This document shows positions 1-6,447 of a DNA stretch of 15,597 nucleotides, piece after piece; position 1 is the stretch's first letter; each line of letters opens with the position of its first letter. The translations under genes were made by a program, and so were the position numbers. Source of the stretch: Fimenecus sp045531435. GTDB taxonomy: Bacteria; Bacillota; Clostridia; Oscillospirales; Acutalibacteraceae. The stretch is from positions 1 to 15,597 of the forward strand of contig JAZSDZ010000098.1 of NCBI GenBank assembly GCA_045531435.1, read 5' to 3'. Under the pieces are notes generated by a model. It searched no databases and was not told where the DNA came from. It was given only the letters and a program-made list of their open reading frames with translations.

Positions 1-134
1 AACGACATGGCTACGATCCGACTTGCTCTTTTCACAGTTTTAGCATAAGGGATGGCACACATCTTTGTGATGAATGTCATAACAAATTAAATCGAATAAT
101 TGACGAATTTATGAAGGAGAATGCCGATGATTGA
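1..134 (+). CDS. C-terminal part of a small Cys-rich protein (5' end outside window)
   Basis: The reading frame is open from base 3 to a TGA at 132-134 and gives 43 residues with no start inside the window, so the N-terminus lies to the left. The visible part has a lone Cys, several His, and a CDEC pair (CxxC) followed by a helical tail, NKLNRIIDEFMKE. This is the look of a small zinc-binding phage protein. The next gene starts inside this one (8-nt overlap at 127-134), which supports it as a real member of the same operon. The family was not recognised and no function can be given. Confidence 0.55.
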   Translation, partial: RHGYDPTCSFHSFSIRDGTHLCDECHNKLNRIIDEFMKENADD

Positions 135-294
135 CGTTAAACCACCAGAGGAAGAAAAGCCGGTAAATTTGTTTTATCAGCAGTTAGAGGAAGGTTCACA
201 GATTAGTGAAAAGCTGAATCCGGATGCTTACTACCTTAAGGAAATCAGCAAGACGCTGAAGGGAATTCTGAGAGAAATGAGGAAGAGGAAATGA
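127..294 (+). CDS. Small hypothetical phage protein, 55 aa
   Basis: The ATG at 127 follows AAGGAGA (114-120) at about 6 nt, an excellent RBS. The product is 55 residues, acidic at the N-terminus (PPEEEK) and basic at the C-terminus (REMRKRK), with a predicted helical middle. It overlaps the preceding frame by 8 nt and the next gene by 4 nt (ATGA), typical of translational coupling in a phage early operon. There are no recognisable domains, Cys motifs or membrane segments. It could be a small helical regulator or accessory protein, but the sequence does not say. Confidence 0.6.
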   Translation: MIDVKPPEEEKPVNLFYQQLEEGSQISEKLNPDAYYLKEISKTLKGILREMRKRK

Positions 295-518
295 AGAAAA
301 GAGTTGATTTTCTTATGAGAAACCTTTACGGAGATCGTGCTACAAGTATACGCGCATATATCGATTATAAACGAGTAAAAGATTTAAAGTGCATCGATGT
401 AGCAGAAGGTTATGACTTCACTTTTAAAAAGGGTTCATTCTATATGTTATGGACGGTATATGCAAATGAACGCGACATAGAAGTAGAAAATCAAACATTA
501 AAAATATCGAGAAAATGA
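291..518 (+). CDS. Small hypothetical protein, 75 aa
   Basis: The start ATG at 291 overlaps the preceding stop (ATGA) and is preceded by GAGGAA in the upstream coding end. The 75-residue product is basic at its N-terminus (KKRVDFLMRN) and has alternating hydrophobic stretches in the C-terminal half (FTFKKGSFYMLWTVYA, then IEVENQTLKI) that suggest a small beta-rich fold. An in-frame ATG at 315 has no RBS and is less likely. The family was not recognised. Its place in an uninterrupted chain of coupled small genes is the main support for it being real. Confidence 0.6.
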   Translation: MKKRVDFLMRNLYGDRATSIRAYIDYKRVKDLKCIDVAEGYDFTFKKGSFYMLWTVYANERDIEVENQTLKISRK

Positions 519-531
519 GGAAGAGGAAAGT

Positions 532-708
532 ATGAGTGAGTGCGCATTTTGCGAGGGATATAAGAGATTCATAAAAGAAGCGAAGGAACAAAACAGAGAA
601 CCATACATGATAATAAACGCACTTTTTTGTTACGAAGAGGAATCCATGATGTTCAGAATCAACTATTGCCCTTTGTGTGGGAGGAAATTAAATGGTGAGA
701 AAGTATAA
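532..708 (+). CDS. Small zinc-ribbon-like protein, 58 aa
   Basis: The ATG at 532 sits behind GAGGAAAG. The 58-residue product carries a CAFC pair near the N-terminus (Cys4, Cys7) and a CPLCG pair near the C-terminus (about residues 47-50), the layout of a four-Cys zinc ribbon. The final CPxCGRKL resembles the closing half of many phage zinc-ribbon proteins. It overlaps the next gene by 17 nt. The fold is inferred from the Cys spacing. Whether it binds DNA, RNA or protein cannot be told. Confidence 0.65.
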   Translation: MSECAFCEGYKRFIKEAKEQNREPYMIINALFCYEEESMMFRINYCPLCGRKLNGEKV

Positions 709-913
709 ACGTGGCAGACGGATAAGAAGTATATCCGATTATGAAATAAGCACAAAACTTAACGGACAGAGAATGTTTTGGGTAAATTGTGGTCCGAATG
801 GATATGTCAGGCACGTTGGATGGATTGAAAGTTTGCAATATAGGGTGCTGAAAAACTATATCGACCACGGTTACTTATATGAAGCAGAACAAAGGAGTGA
901 TAAGAAACTATGA
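692..913 (+). CDS. Small basic hypothetical protein, 73 aa
   Basis: The ATG at 692 has GGGAGG (679-684) 7 nt upstream, inside the end of the previous gene. The product starts very basic (VRKYKRGRRIRS) and then contains aromatic and hydrophobic strands (MFWVNCGPNGYVRHVGWIESL), which fits a small nucleic-acid-contacting or protein-contacting phage factor. It overlaps the next gene by 4 nt (ATGA). The - strand frames here are shadows of this and the next gene. No family was recognised. Confidence 0.6.
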   Translation: MVRKYKRGRRIRSISDYEISTKLNGQRMFWVNCGPNGYVRHVGWIESLQYRVLKNYIDHGYLYEAEQRSDKKL

Positions 914-1143
914 ATAAACCACAATTATTATTCGGAGATATAGTAGTTGTTGAAGGTGACTTAATCGGTGTTGTTGTGAAGTCATGGGAAACATATTCAA
1001 GCACAGGAAATAAATATTATAACTACGATGTTTACGTGAGAAATTATAACACAATAAAAAATTATCAAGAATCCGAAATTGAACGCTATAGAGTACGACA
1101 CAAAGAATTAAACGAAGAGGAAATAATGTATCAAAGGGGGTGA
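910..1143 (+). CDS. Small hypothetical protein with SH3-like/KOW-like start, 77 aa
   Basis: The ATG at 910 has AAAGGAG about 12 nt upstream and overlaps the previous stop. The N-terminal half (FGDIVVVEGDLIGVVVKSWE) is strand-rich, with a turn like those of KOW/SH3-like barrels. Then comes a Tyr-rich strand (YYNYDVYVRNYN) and a charged helix. A KOW-like barrel is only a fold guess from the 'GDIV-VEG--IGVV' pattern. The gene ends just before the MBL-fold gene and seems to share its transcript. Confidence 0.6.
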   Translation: MNKPQLLFGDIVVVEGDLIGVVVKSWETYSSTGNKYYNYDVYVRNYNTIKNYQESEIERYRVRHKELNEEEIMYQRG

Positions 1144-1149
1144 TTAAGG

Positions 1150-1839
1150 GTGTTACTTAAATGTTTAGCCACAGGAAGTACAGGCAACAGTTACATCCTT
1201 ACATCAGACAACGGAAAACACCTGATACTCGATGCTGGTATTCCTATTAAGGAAATTAAGAAAGGATTGGATTTTGATATTGAGAATGTAGAAGGGTGTC
1301 TCATAAGTCATTCTCATAACGATCATGCCAAGTCAGCTAATCACTTAAAGGTGATGGGTATACCTGTGTTTCAGCCCTATTTATTTGGAGCGAAGCGATT
1401 AAAAATAAAGTTAGTAGACTTTCAAATAGAGTCGTTTCCGGTTCCACATAACGGAGTTGAAAACAGAGGATTCATAATCACGGTAGATGAACAGAAGATA
1501 TGTTTTCTGATAGACTTGGAGTTTTGCCCTTATGACTTATCAAAGCAAGGAATAAATGTACTGATAGTTGAGTGCAACTACATATCGGATTTAGTTGATG
1601 ACAGTTTACCGAATATAGTCCACAAGACTTTAGGGCATTGCGAACTTCAGACAACTATAGGAATCATTCAGAACTGCAAGAAACACCTTAGAAAAGTCAT
1701 CCTTACTCATATGAGCAAAGGTGCAACGATGGACAAGGAAAGGGCATTAAAAGAAATAAAATCAAATATTCCTGAGTATATCGAAGTCGTGTTCGCTAAA
1801 GAAAACACAGTAGAAGATATATCGGAAATACCATTTTAA
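1150..1839 (+). CDS. Metallo-beta-lactamase-fold hydrolase (YycJ/WalJ-like), phage type
   Basis: This 229-residue protein belongs to the MBL-fold superfamily. It shows the early GSTGNSYIL strand-turn, the LDAGI segment, and the metal-binding HSHNDH motif (His54, His56, Asp58, His59). Later ligands are His100 (VPHNG), Asp122 (FLIDLE) and His187 (ILTHMS), so the two-metal site looks complete and the enzyme is probably active. The start is the GTG at 1150, placed about 9 nt after AGGGGG; no ATG fits. YycJ/WalJ relatives are thought to be nucleases or phosphodiesterases acting in DNA metabolism. Its place directly before SSB and the replication genes suggests a nucleic-acid role, which is inference. 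The length is near the family norm of about 230-265. Confidence 0.85.
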   Translation: MLLKCLATGSTGNSYILTSDNGKHLILDAGIPIKEIKKGLDFDIENVEGCLISHSHNDHAKSANHLKVMGIPVFQPYLFGAKRLKIKLVDFQIESFPVPHNGVENRGFIITVDEQKICFLIDLEFCPYDLSKQGINVLIVECNYISDLVDDSLPNIVHKTLGHCELQTTIGIIQNCKKHLRKVILTHMSKGATMDKERALKEIKSNIPEYIEVVFAKENTVEDISEIPF

Positions 1840-1851
1840 AGGAGAAGAAAA

Positions 1852-2307
1852 ATGAACAAAGGATATTTAGGCGGTTTTATATCAAGTGACATTAAAGAGT
1901 CATCTGTGAACTGCAAAGACGGTAGCACGATGGCAAAAGCACAGTTTTCAATCGCTTGCCAGAGAAAAGGCAAGAATGCCGGTGCAGATTTTATTTTCGT
2001 AACATCTTTAGGCAAGACAGCTGAAAATATAATCCGATTCTTTGGCAAAGGAAAAGGGATTACGGTTGAGTACCATATACAGACTGGAAGTTATACCAAC
2101 AAAGAGGGTAAGACAGTTTACACCGAAGATAAGATTGTGGACGGTTTTGAATTTCCATATCTTAGAAAATCTGATGAAGAATCTACCCCTGTCAGCAATC
2201 AGTCAGCATCTAACGAACAGTCTCAGGACACACACACAGAATCTGCACCGGATGATTTTGTAGATGAAATTCCTGATGATGTATTAGACGATCTGCCATT
2301 TAAGTAA
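1852..2307 (+). CDS. ssb: Single-stranded DNA-binding protein (SSB)
   Basis: This 151-residue protein has an OB-fold N-terminal domain of about 105 residues (MNKGYLGGFI..., AQFSIAC, FIFVTSLGKTAENI, YHIQTGSYTNKEGKTVY), a Gln/Ser/Glu-rich disordered linker, and an acidic tip DDVLDDLPFK. The DDLPF tip is the standard SSB hook for recruiting partner proteins, but here one Lys follows the Phe that normally ends the protein. The RBS AAAGGAG (about 1839-1845) is well placed for the ATG at 1852. It coats single-stranded DNA during phage replication and recombination, and it lies upstream of the replisome organizer and loader as expected. The assignment is firm at family level. Confidence 0.93.
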   Translation: MNKGYLGGFISSDIKESSVNCKDGSTMAKAQFSIACQRKGKNAGADFIFVTSLGKTAENIIRFFGKGKGITVEYHIQTGSYTNKEGKTVYTEDKIVDGFEFPYLRKSDEESTPVSNQSASNEQSQDTHTESAPDDFVDEIPDDVLDDLPFK

Positions 2308-2313
2308 AGTCAT

Positions 2314-2937
2314 ATGCCAGTAAAGCGTTATTACAACCGAATGAAATCTGAACATCGGTGTGTTCAATGTGGTGCGCAGCTTAGAGGTTCACGGAGAGAC
2401 AAGACTACTTGTAAAAAGTGCGCGGATAAGCACAAAAAATATTCAGCTATTAAATATAGAAACGATAAGGAATACTGTTCTGAGCATGGTATCTGTCCGA
2501 GATGTGGAATCAATAAGTTGTTTGGAGACGAAAAGAATTGTCTTGAATGTTCTGCTAAACAATACACCTATGAAATCAAGTATAGGCAAGACAATCCGGA
2601 GTATAAAGAGCGAAAGAATCTCAAAGCCAAGAATCAGCGTGACTTTAGGCGTGAGAATCAGCTGTGTACCATTTGTGGGACACCACTTTCAGATTTCAAA
2701 TACCTTAATTGTGAATCTTGTAGACGGAAAAGAGCCTTGATTTCACAAAAACGCAGAGCAAATGTTGCTCTTACAAAACCAATGGTCATATCAAAACAAG
2801 ACCGAATCCAAATGAGAATATGCGTATTCTGTGATGAACCTGTGGAAGAAGGCTACAAAGTCTGCAAGAAACATCATGAGATGCTGATTGAAAACTCAAA
2901 AAAGGCTGATAGGAGCAATTTTAAGAAATGGAGATAA
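2314..2937 (+). CDS. Protein of four paired-Cys zinc modules
   Basis: This 207-residue basic protein has four repeats of the form CxxC-(about 11-13)-CxxC: Cys16/19 with 33/36, Cys61/64 with 76/79, Cys118/121 with 133/136, and Cys170/173 with Cys184 and His187/188. The last module swaps the closing pair for C-x2/3-H. The linkers are rich in Lys and Arg (KERKNLKAKNQRDFRREN), so nucleic-acid binding is a fair inference. No enzyme motif is visible. The start at 2314 has only a weak upstream RBS, so translation may depend on coupling to ssb, whose stop is 6 nt upstream. The gene ends 3 nt before the GIY-YIG gene. The family was not recognised by name. Confidence 0.8.
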   Translation: MPVKRYYNRMKSEHRCVQCGAQLRGSRRDKTTCKKCADKHKKYSAIKYRNDKEYCSEHGICPRCGINKLFGDEKNCLECSAKQYTYEIKYRQDNPEYKERKNLKAKNQRDFRRENQLCTICGTPLSDFKYLNCESCRRKRALISQKRRANVALTKPMVISKQDRIQMRICVFCDEPVEEGYKVCKKHHEMLIENSKKADRSNFKKWR

Positions 2938-2940
2938 AGG

Positions 2941-3594
2941 ATGACTTATAAAAACTATAGACAGATATATGCAATTCAACAGAAATACAAAAATGAAATC
3001 AAAGAAATATGTCCAAGGATGGATGATGGTCCAGGTATTTATTTTCTGACAAGAACTGATGAAGATGGAATCAACTATTTCTACATCGGTCAGGCGGTCA
3101 AATTGCTTACAAGAATGGCAAGCCATATGACCGGATATCAACATATAGACCTTAGTCTTAAAAAGAGAGGATGGTATTCTGAGCAGAATCCATACGGATG
3201 GAAACTGAACTTTAAGCATTATTCACCTAAAGACCTTGACGATATGGAACAGCATTGGATACTTCAATACACCAAAAAAGGATATCAGGCAAGATATAAC
3301 AAAACAGCCGGAGGACAAGGCAAGGGAAAAGAAAAAATAAACGAGTTTAGACCACAAAAAGGGTATAGAGATGGACTAAAACAAGGACACCGAAATGCAA
3401 GTCGTGAAGTTGCACATCTTTTTGAAAAACATCTGGACTATAGACCTAAAAATGATCCACCAAACAGATATCAGAAACAAGCTATGGAGAAGTTTGATGA
3501 TTTTCTGAATGAATATAATCAGCCAGAAGATAACGGAACCATCGATACAGACAGAATTGAGCGTGAGAAGTACGGAAAGACAATAGGAGGATAA
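2941..3594 (+). CDS. GIY-YIG nuclease-domain protein
   Basis: This 217-residue protein carries the GIY-YIG fold signature. GIY is at residues 32-34 and YIG at 48-50, followed by a conserved-position Arg58, Glu103 (in LDDMEQHWI, the usual metal-binding Glu) and Asn120 in YNKTAGGQGKG. All expected catalytic positions are present. Family members cut DNA as homing endonucleases, repair nucleases or restriction enzymes. Here the C-terminal 90 residues are charged and helical, without a classic homing-endonuclease DNA-binding module. The RBS is a GGAG/AAAGG run just before the ATG at 2941. The tight link to the zinc-module gene upstream suggests paired use or co-transfer, which is inference. It could be a free-standing homing endonuclease or a phage recombination nuclease. 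Confidence 0.85.
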   Translation: MTYKNYRQIYAIQQKYKNEIKEICPRMDDGPGIYFLTRTDEDGINYFYIGQAVKLLTRMASHMTGYQHIDLSLKKRGWYSEQNPYGWKLNFKHYSPKDLDDMEQHWILQYTKKGYQARYNKTAGGQGKGKEKINEFRPQKGYRDGLKQGHRNASREVAHLFEKHLDYRPKNDPPNRYQKQAMEKFDDFLNEYNQPEDNGTIDTDRIEREKYGKTIGG

Positions 3595-3598
3595 CGAA

Positions 3599-3895
3599 AT
3601 GGGAGAAGAATCAAGGGGAATCCCCTTAGAAGAACAGGAAACTGTCATCAATTTTGGGTGGTCTGATGAATATATGACCATCTATACCACAGACAGGACG
3701 ATGATAACAAAGTTGGATAAGCGTGTAGCCAATGGAGATTATGAAGTAATAGATATTCATAAAACTGTCGGTGGAAGAGTAATTGGGAAAACATACAAGG
3801 CTGACAAAAGTCTGCTGACCTTCAGAGCCAAAAAAAGGGAATTATCGGAAGAACAACTCGAACAAATGAAAAATCGTGGTTTTGGAAGAACATAA
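3599..3895 (+). CDS. Small conserved phage-type protein starting MGEESRGIPLEEQ, 98 aa
   Basis: The ATG at 3599 has an ideal AGGAGG (3586-3591) 7 nt upstream. The 98-residue product has a strand-rich middle (TVINFGWSDEYMTIYTTDRTMITKLDK, then a VGGRVIGKTYKA turn) and a helical C-terminus ending ELSEEQLEQMKNRGFGRT. I have the impression that proteins opening this way accompany Firmicutes phage replication genes, but I know of no function. The following gap contains an apparent broken copy of its first codons. Confidence 0.7.
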   Translation: MGEESRGIPLEEQETVINFGWSDEYMTIYTTDRTMITKLDKRVANGDYEVIDIHKTVGGRVIGKTYKADKSLLTFRAKKRELSEEQLEQMKNRGFGRT

Positions 3896-3913
3896 AATGC
3901 ATTCTGCGCTACA

Positions 3914-3966
3914 GACGGACAATAACTATGGGCGAAGAATCACATGACACCCTTTAGACGATAAAT
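3914..3966 (+). pseudogene. Decayed fragment resembling the start of the preceding gene
   Basis: From the ATG at 3928 the sequence reads ATGGGCGAAGAATCA, 14 of 15 bases identical to the start of the gene at 3599. Farther on, CCCTTTAGACGA matches its CCCCTTAGAAGA (10 of 12). The frame encodes MGEES and then meets TAG at 3955-3957. The upstream GACAATA (about 3918-3924) also matches the bases before the intact gene, but the AGGAGG between is missing. This looks like the leftover of a tandem duplication. It is too short to exclude chance fully. Confidence 0.4.
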
Positions 3967-4044
3967 TGTAAGGGTATGAAATTAAAATCACGGAGTGTGG
4001 GTTTTATCAAGGGTTGGGAAGTAACTTAGAAATGGAGATTGTTT

Positions 4045-4326
4045 ATGAAAACATATCAAACTGAAGTCTGCCAGACCATAGCAAATTATTACGGTGATGA
4101 CAGTCAGCTTTACATGGCTATCGAAGAAATGAGCGAGTTGACAAAGGAAATCTGCAAATATAAGCGTATACCGAGTAATTATGACAAACTTGCTGATGAA
4201 ATTGCAGATGTGAAAATTATGATTGAGCAACTTGAATATATTTTCGGAGTATCAAATGAAGTTGAGGAACGCATCAACTATAAGCTGGATAGACAACTCA
4301 GAAGAATCGAACAGGAAAGGGAATAA
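4045..4326 (+). CDS. MazG-like nucleotide pyrophosphohydrolase, 93 aa
   Basis: This short all-helical protein has the MazG/all-alpha NTP pyrophosphatase pattern: an IEEMSELTKEI helix with Glu27, Glu28 and Glu31, and a later LADEIADVKIMI helix with Glu52 and Asp55, the acidic residues that bind magnesium. The family removes pyrophosphate from (d)NTPs or related nucleotides, and phage members adjust nucleotide pools or alarmone levels. I chose the ATG at 4045 because GGAG (4034-4037) lies 7 nt upstream; the in-frame TTG at 4039 is too close to that RBS. At 93 residues it is about the length of phage single-domain members. It sits just before the replisome organizer. Confidence 0.82.
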   Translation: MKTYQTEVCQTIANYYGDDSQLYMAIEEMSELTKEICKYKRIPSNYDKLADEIADVKIMIEQLEYIFGVSNEVEERINYKLDRQLRRIEQERE

Positions 4327-4351
4327 GTTTTTAGATCGCGAGGAACAAAAA

Positions 4352-5332
4352 ATGGCTGAAGTAAAGTGGATAAAAATAACAACAGATATTTTTGATGATG
4401 AAAAAATATTGTTGATTGAAAGTCTTCCTGAAGCAGACTCAATAATAGTTATTTGGTTTAAACTTCTTTGTTTAGCCGGAAAAACAAACAATAGCGGTGT
4501 TTTTATGCTTAATGACAAGGTTGCTTATACTGACAAGATGCTATCTACAATCTTTCGCAGAAAAGAATCTACTGTCAGGCTTGCAATAGAAACTTTTGAA
4601 AAGTTTGGAATGATTGAAGTTATTGATGATGTGATAACAATACCTAATTGGGGGAAACATCAAAACTTAGATTCTATAGAATCCAAAAGAGAATATATGC
4701 GAGATTATATGCAAAAATACCGTGAAAAACAGAAAAAAATTGTTTGTAAAACTAACAGTAAAACTAACAGTAAAACTAACAGTAAAGCTAATGTTAGCCG
4801 TATAGATAAAGATATAGATAAAGAAAAAGATATAGATAAAGATAATATATATAGCGTGCGCTTTGAAGAGTTTTGGAGCGCATATAAGAAGAAGCGTGAT
4901 AAAAAACGCGCTTATGATTGCTATAATGCGCGTCTCAAAGATGGTTTTTCTGAAGAAGAACTAATAACTGCTTGTCATAACTATATGAATGAATGTGAAA
5001 AGGAAAACAGAGAAGAAAGATATATCAAAGATGCAAAGACCTTTTTAAGTATCAATACACCATTCGTTGATTATCTTCCTAAAGAACCAATAAAAAAGGA
5101 ACCGGATCATAAGATTTTTGACCTGGATGAACAGTATATACCACCATACTTCGGATTCCCTAAAGAATGGTTCGATGGAAATAGGCTTGACTATAGCAGA
5201 GTGACACCGATTCTCAGACCTAAAAATCTGAGTTTAGGATGGTATGAGGAGTCTATGGTTCAGCCGGAAGAACTGATAAGGGATTATGAAGCAAGGAGGG
5301 CATGGCATGAAGAAAACAGTAACAGCGGCTGA
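4352..5332 (+). CDS. Phage replisome organizer / replication initiator
   Basis: This 326-residue protein has an N-terminal winged-helix domain of the phage replisome organizer type (about residues 2-110: VKWIKITTDIFDDEKILLIESLP, IVIWFKLLCLAGK, GMIEVIDDVITIPNWGKHQ). A repetitive charged linker follows (about 118-167, with KTNS x3 and IDKD repeats). The C-terminal domain begins FEEFWSAYKKKRDKKRAYDCY, a form common at the C-terminus of phage initiators that bind helicase loaders. The ATG at 4352 follows GAGGAA; longer in-frame extensions run through the mazG-like gene and lack an RBS. It should bind the phage origin and recruit the DnaC-like loader encoded next. The repeats in the linker DNA may be the origin itself. 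It overlaps the loader gene by 26 nt. Confidence 0.88.
   Translation: MAEVKWIKITTDIFDDEKILLIESLPEADSIIVIWFKLLCLAGKTNNSGVFMLNDKVAYTDKMLSTIFRRKESTVRLAIETFEKFGMIEVIDDVITIPNWGKHQNLDSIESKREYMRDYMQKYREKQKKIVCKTNSKTNSKTNSKANVSRIDKDIDKEKDIDKDNIYSVRFEEFWSAYKKKRDKKRAYDCYNARLKDGFSEEELITACHNYMNECEKENREERYIKDAKTFLSINTPFVDYLPKEPIKKEPDHKIFDLDEQYIPPYFGFPKEWFDGNRLDYSRVTPILRPKNLSLGWYEESMVQPEELIRDYEARRAWHEENSNSG
4747..4798 (+). repeat. Iteron-like 12-bp tandem repeats inside the replisome organizer gene
   Basis: TAAAACTAACAG occurs three times head to tail (4747-4758, 4759-4770, 4771-4782), followed by a degenerate fourth copy TAAAGCTAATG. That copy forms a palindrome GCTAATGTTAGC (4787-4798), so the CTAAC core is present in both orientations at the end. 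Intragenic iterons in an initiator gene are the known origin design of lambda (within O) and of several lactococcal phages. Here they encode a flexible KTNS linker, so coding constraint is low. Confidence 0.6.
4801..4855 (+). other. AT-rich repeated tract, candidate DNA-unwinding element
   Basis: This tract is almost free of G/C pairs and holds GATATAGATAAA twice exactly (4811-4822 and 4829-4840), plus a partial copy TATAGATAAA at 4801 and the run ATAATATATATA. It directly follows the iteron-like repeats. Iterons followed by an AT-rich stretch is the classic replication-origin layout. That it melts during initiation is inference. Confidence 0.5.
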
Positions 5333-6203
5333 CATGAATGCTGCACTCGATGCCATGGAAACCAAGAAGTCTAATTTCTACAAAGAGCATCCAGGGGAGA
5401 AGATGCCGGTGTGTCGTTATTGCAACAACATAGGACTGATTAAAAGAGTCTATGATGAATCCGGCAACGAGAGAAACCTTAACGATATTGAAGGAATATA
5501 TGAATATTATGAACCGTGTTCATGTGTAAATAAGTCCGTGACTCAGACCATGAGAAACAATAGGAGTTTTGCAACGATACCGGGACTTTATAAGGATGCA
5601 AACTTTGATAATTTTAAGACAGATATATATTCGAGAGTTGATTCCAGACAACTTGCGGTCATGGCAAAGAATGATTCCATAAGGTTTGTCAGCAATATTG
5701 ACAGGATGGAAAAGGCTGGCATGGGACTGTATATCTATTCAGATGCAAAGGGAAGTGGTAAATCAAGACTTGCATCGACTATCAGTAATGAATTGATAGA
5801 GGTAGGTGTCAGGAATAAATATACAAGTGCGAGTACAATCCTGAGTGAAATACAGAGAACATGGAATGATAAGAATGAGTCGGAGTCGAAAATCATAGAC
5901 AACTATGTTTCACTAAGGGTTCTGATAGTTGATGATTTAGGAGCAAGGTCAGGACAAACGTGGATGGATGAAAAGTTCTTTCTGATTATTGATTCGAGGT
6001 ATCAGAACAACAAGATAACGATATTTACAAGCAATTATGAGATTAACAGTCTGCCTTTTAAGGACAACAGAATTATCGACAGATTGTCTGATGTGGATCG
6101 TTTTCATGTTTTAAAGATGCCAAATGAAACGTTAAGACCAAAGTCGAGAGTCACGGGAAATGGGGATGACTTATTTATATCACTAACGAGGAAGGAGAGG
6201 TAA
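5307..6203 (+). CDS. dnaC: DnaC/IstB-like AAA+ helicase loader
   Basis: This 298-residue AAA+ protein has an N-terminal zinc-type cluster (Cys36, Cys39, Cys71, Cys73), then Walker A SDAKGSGKS (about 145-153), Walker B VLIVDDLG (205-212), a sensor-1 region IFTSNY (239-244) and an arginine-finger-like NRIIDRL (254-260). It should load the replicative helicase, directed by the replisome organizer encoded just upstream. I chose the ATG at 5307 because AAGGAGGG (5293-5300) lies 6 nt upstream; the ATG at 5286 precedes that RBS. The N-terminal Cys cluster resembles that of DnaC-type proteins from Gram-positive phages. The symbol is given at family level only. Confidence 0.88.
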   Translation: MKKTVTAADMNAALDAMETKKSNFYKEHPGEKMPVCRYCNNIGLIKRVYDESGNERNLNDIEGIYEYYEPCSCVNKSVTQTMRNNRSFATIPGLYKDANFDNFKTDIYSRVDSRQLAVMAKNDSIRFVSNIDRMEKAGMGLYIYSDAKGSGKSRLASTISNELIEVGVRNKYTSASTILSEIQRTWNDKNESESKIIDNYVSLRVLIVDDLGARSGQTWMDEKFFLIIDSRYQNNKITIFTSNYEINSLPFKDNRIIDRLSDVDRFHVLKMPNETLRPKSRVTGNGDDLFISLTRKER

Positions 6204-6206
6204 ACA

Positions 6207-6446
6207 ATGGAAGTGACAAGATACCCAGATATAAATGTTGAAGCCACAGGAGAGAAGATACGAAAGCTGATGAAGACAAAGAAACTTGACACCTATACTT
6301 TGTCTCAGATGCTTGAAATGAGATCCACAACGAGCATCTATGCGTGGACACAGGGAAGAGTTCTGCCGAATACGACTAACCTTGTAAGGCTTTCGCAGAT
6401 ATTCGACTGTAAGATTGATGATTTAATCGTAATGAATGAGGTGTGA
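6207..6446 (+). CDS. Small Cro/CI-type helix-turn-helix regulator, 79 aa
   Basis: This is a single-domain XRE/HTH_3 protein. GEKIRKLMKTKKLDTYTLSQMLEM gives helices 1-2, STTSIYAWTQGRVLPNTTNLVRLSQIF the recognition helix and next helices, and KIDDLIVMNEV closes the domain. The RBS AAGGAGAGG is ideal for the ATG at 6207. It lacks a repressor-type oligomerisation or cleavage domain, so a Cro-like or accessory regulator is more likely than the main lysogeny repressor. It is transcribed in line with the replication genes rather than divergently. Its operators could not be identified. Confidence 0.83.
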   Translation: MEVTRYPDINVEATGEKIRKLMKTKKLDTYTLSQMLEMRSTTSIYAWTQGRVLPNTTNLVRLSQIFDCKIDDLIVMNEV

Positions 6447-6447
6447 A

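Noticed and set aside
3897..3947. 16-codon open frame (MHSALQT...) in the gap after the 98-aa gene
   Set aside because: It has no RBS and no similarity that I can see. The better explanation of this stretch is a decayed copy of the neighbouring gene start in another frame.
4223..4351. N-terminal extension of the replisome organizer from 4223
   Set aside because: It would overlap most of the C-terminal third of the MazG-like gene. The ATG at 4352 has a GAGGAA RBS and begins exactly at the family's usual start (MAEVKWIKI).
4747..4855. Short repeats that could suggest a CRISPR array or slipped-strand tract
   Set aside because: The repeats are only 12 bp and contiguous, without spacers, and they lie inside a coding gene. 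Iteron/linker repeats explain them better.
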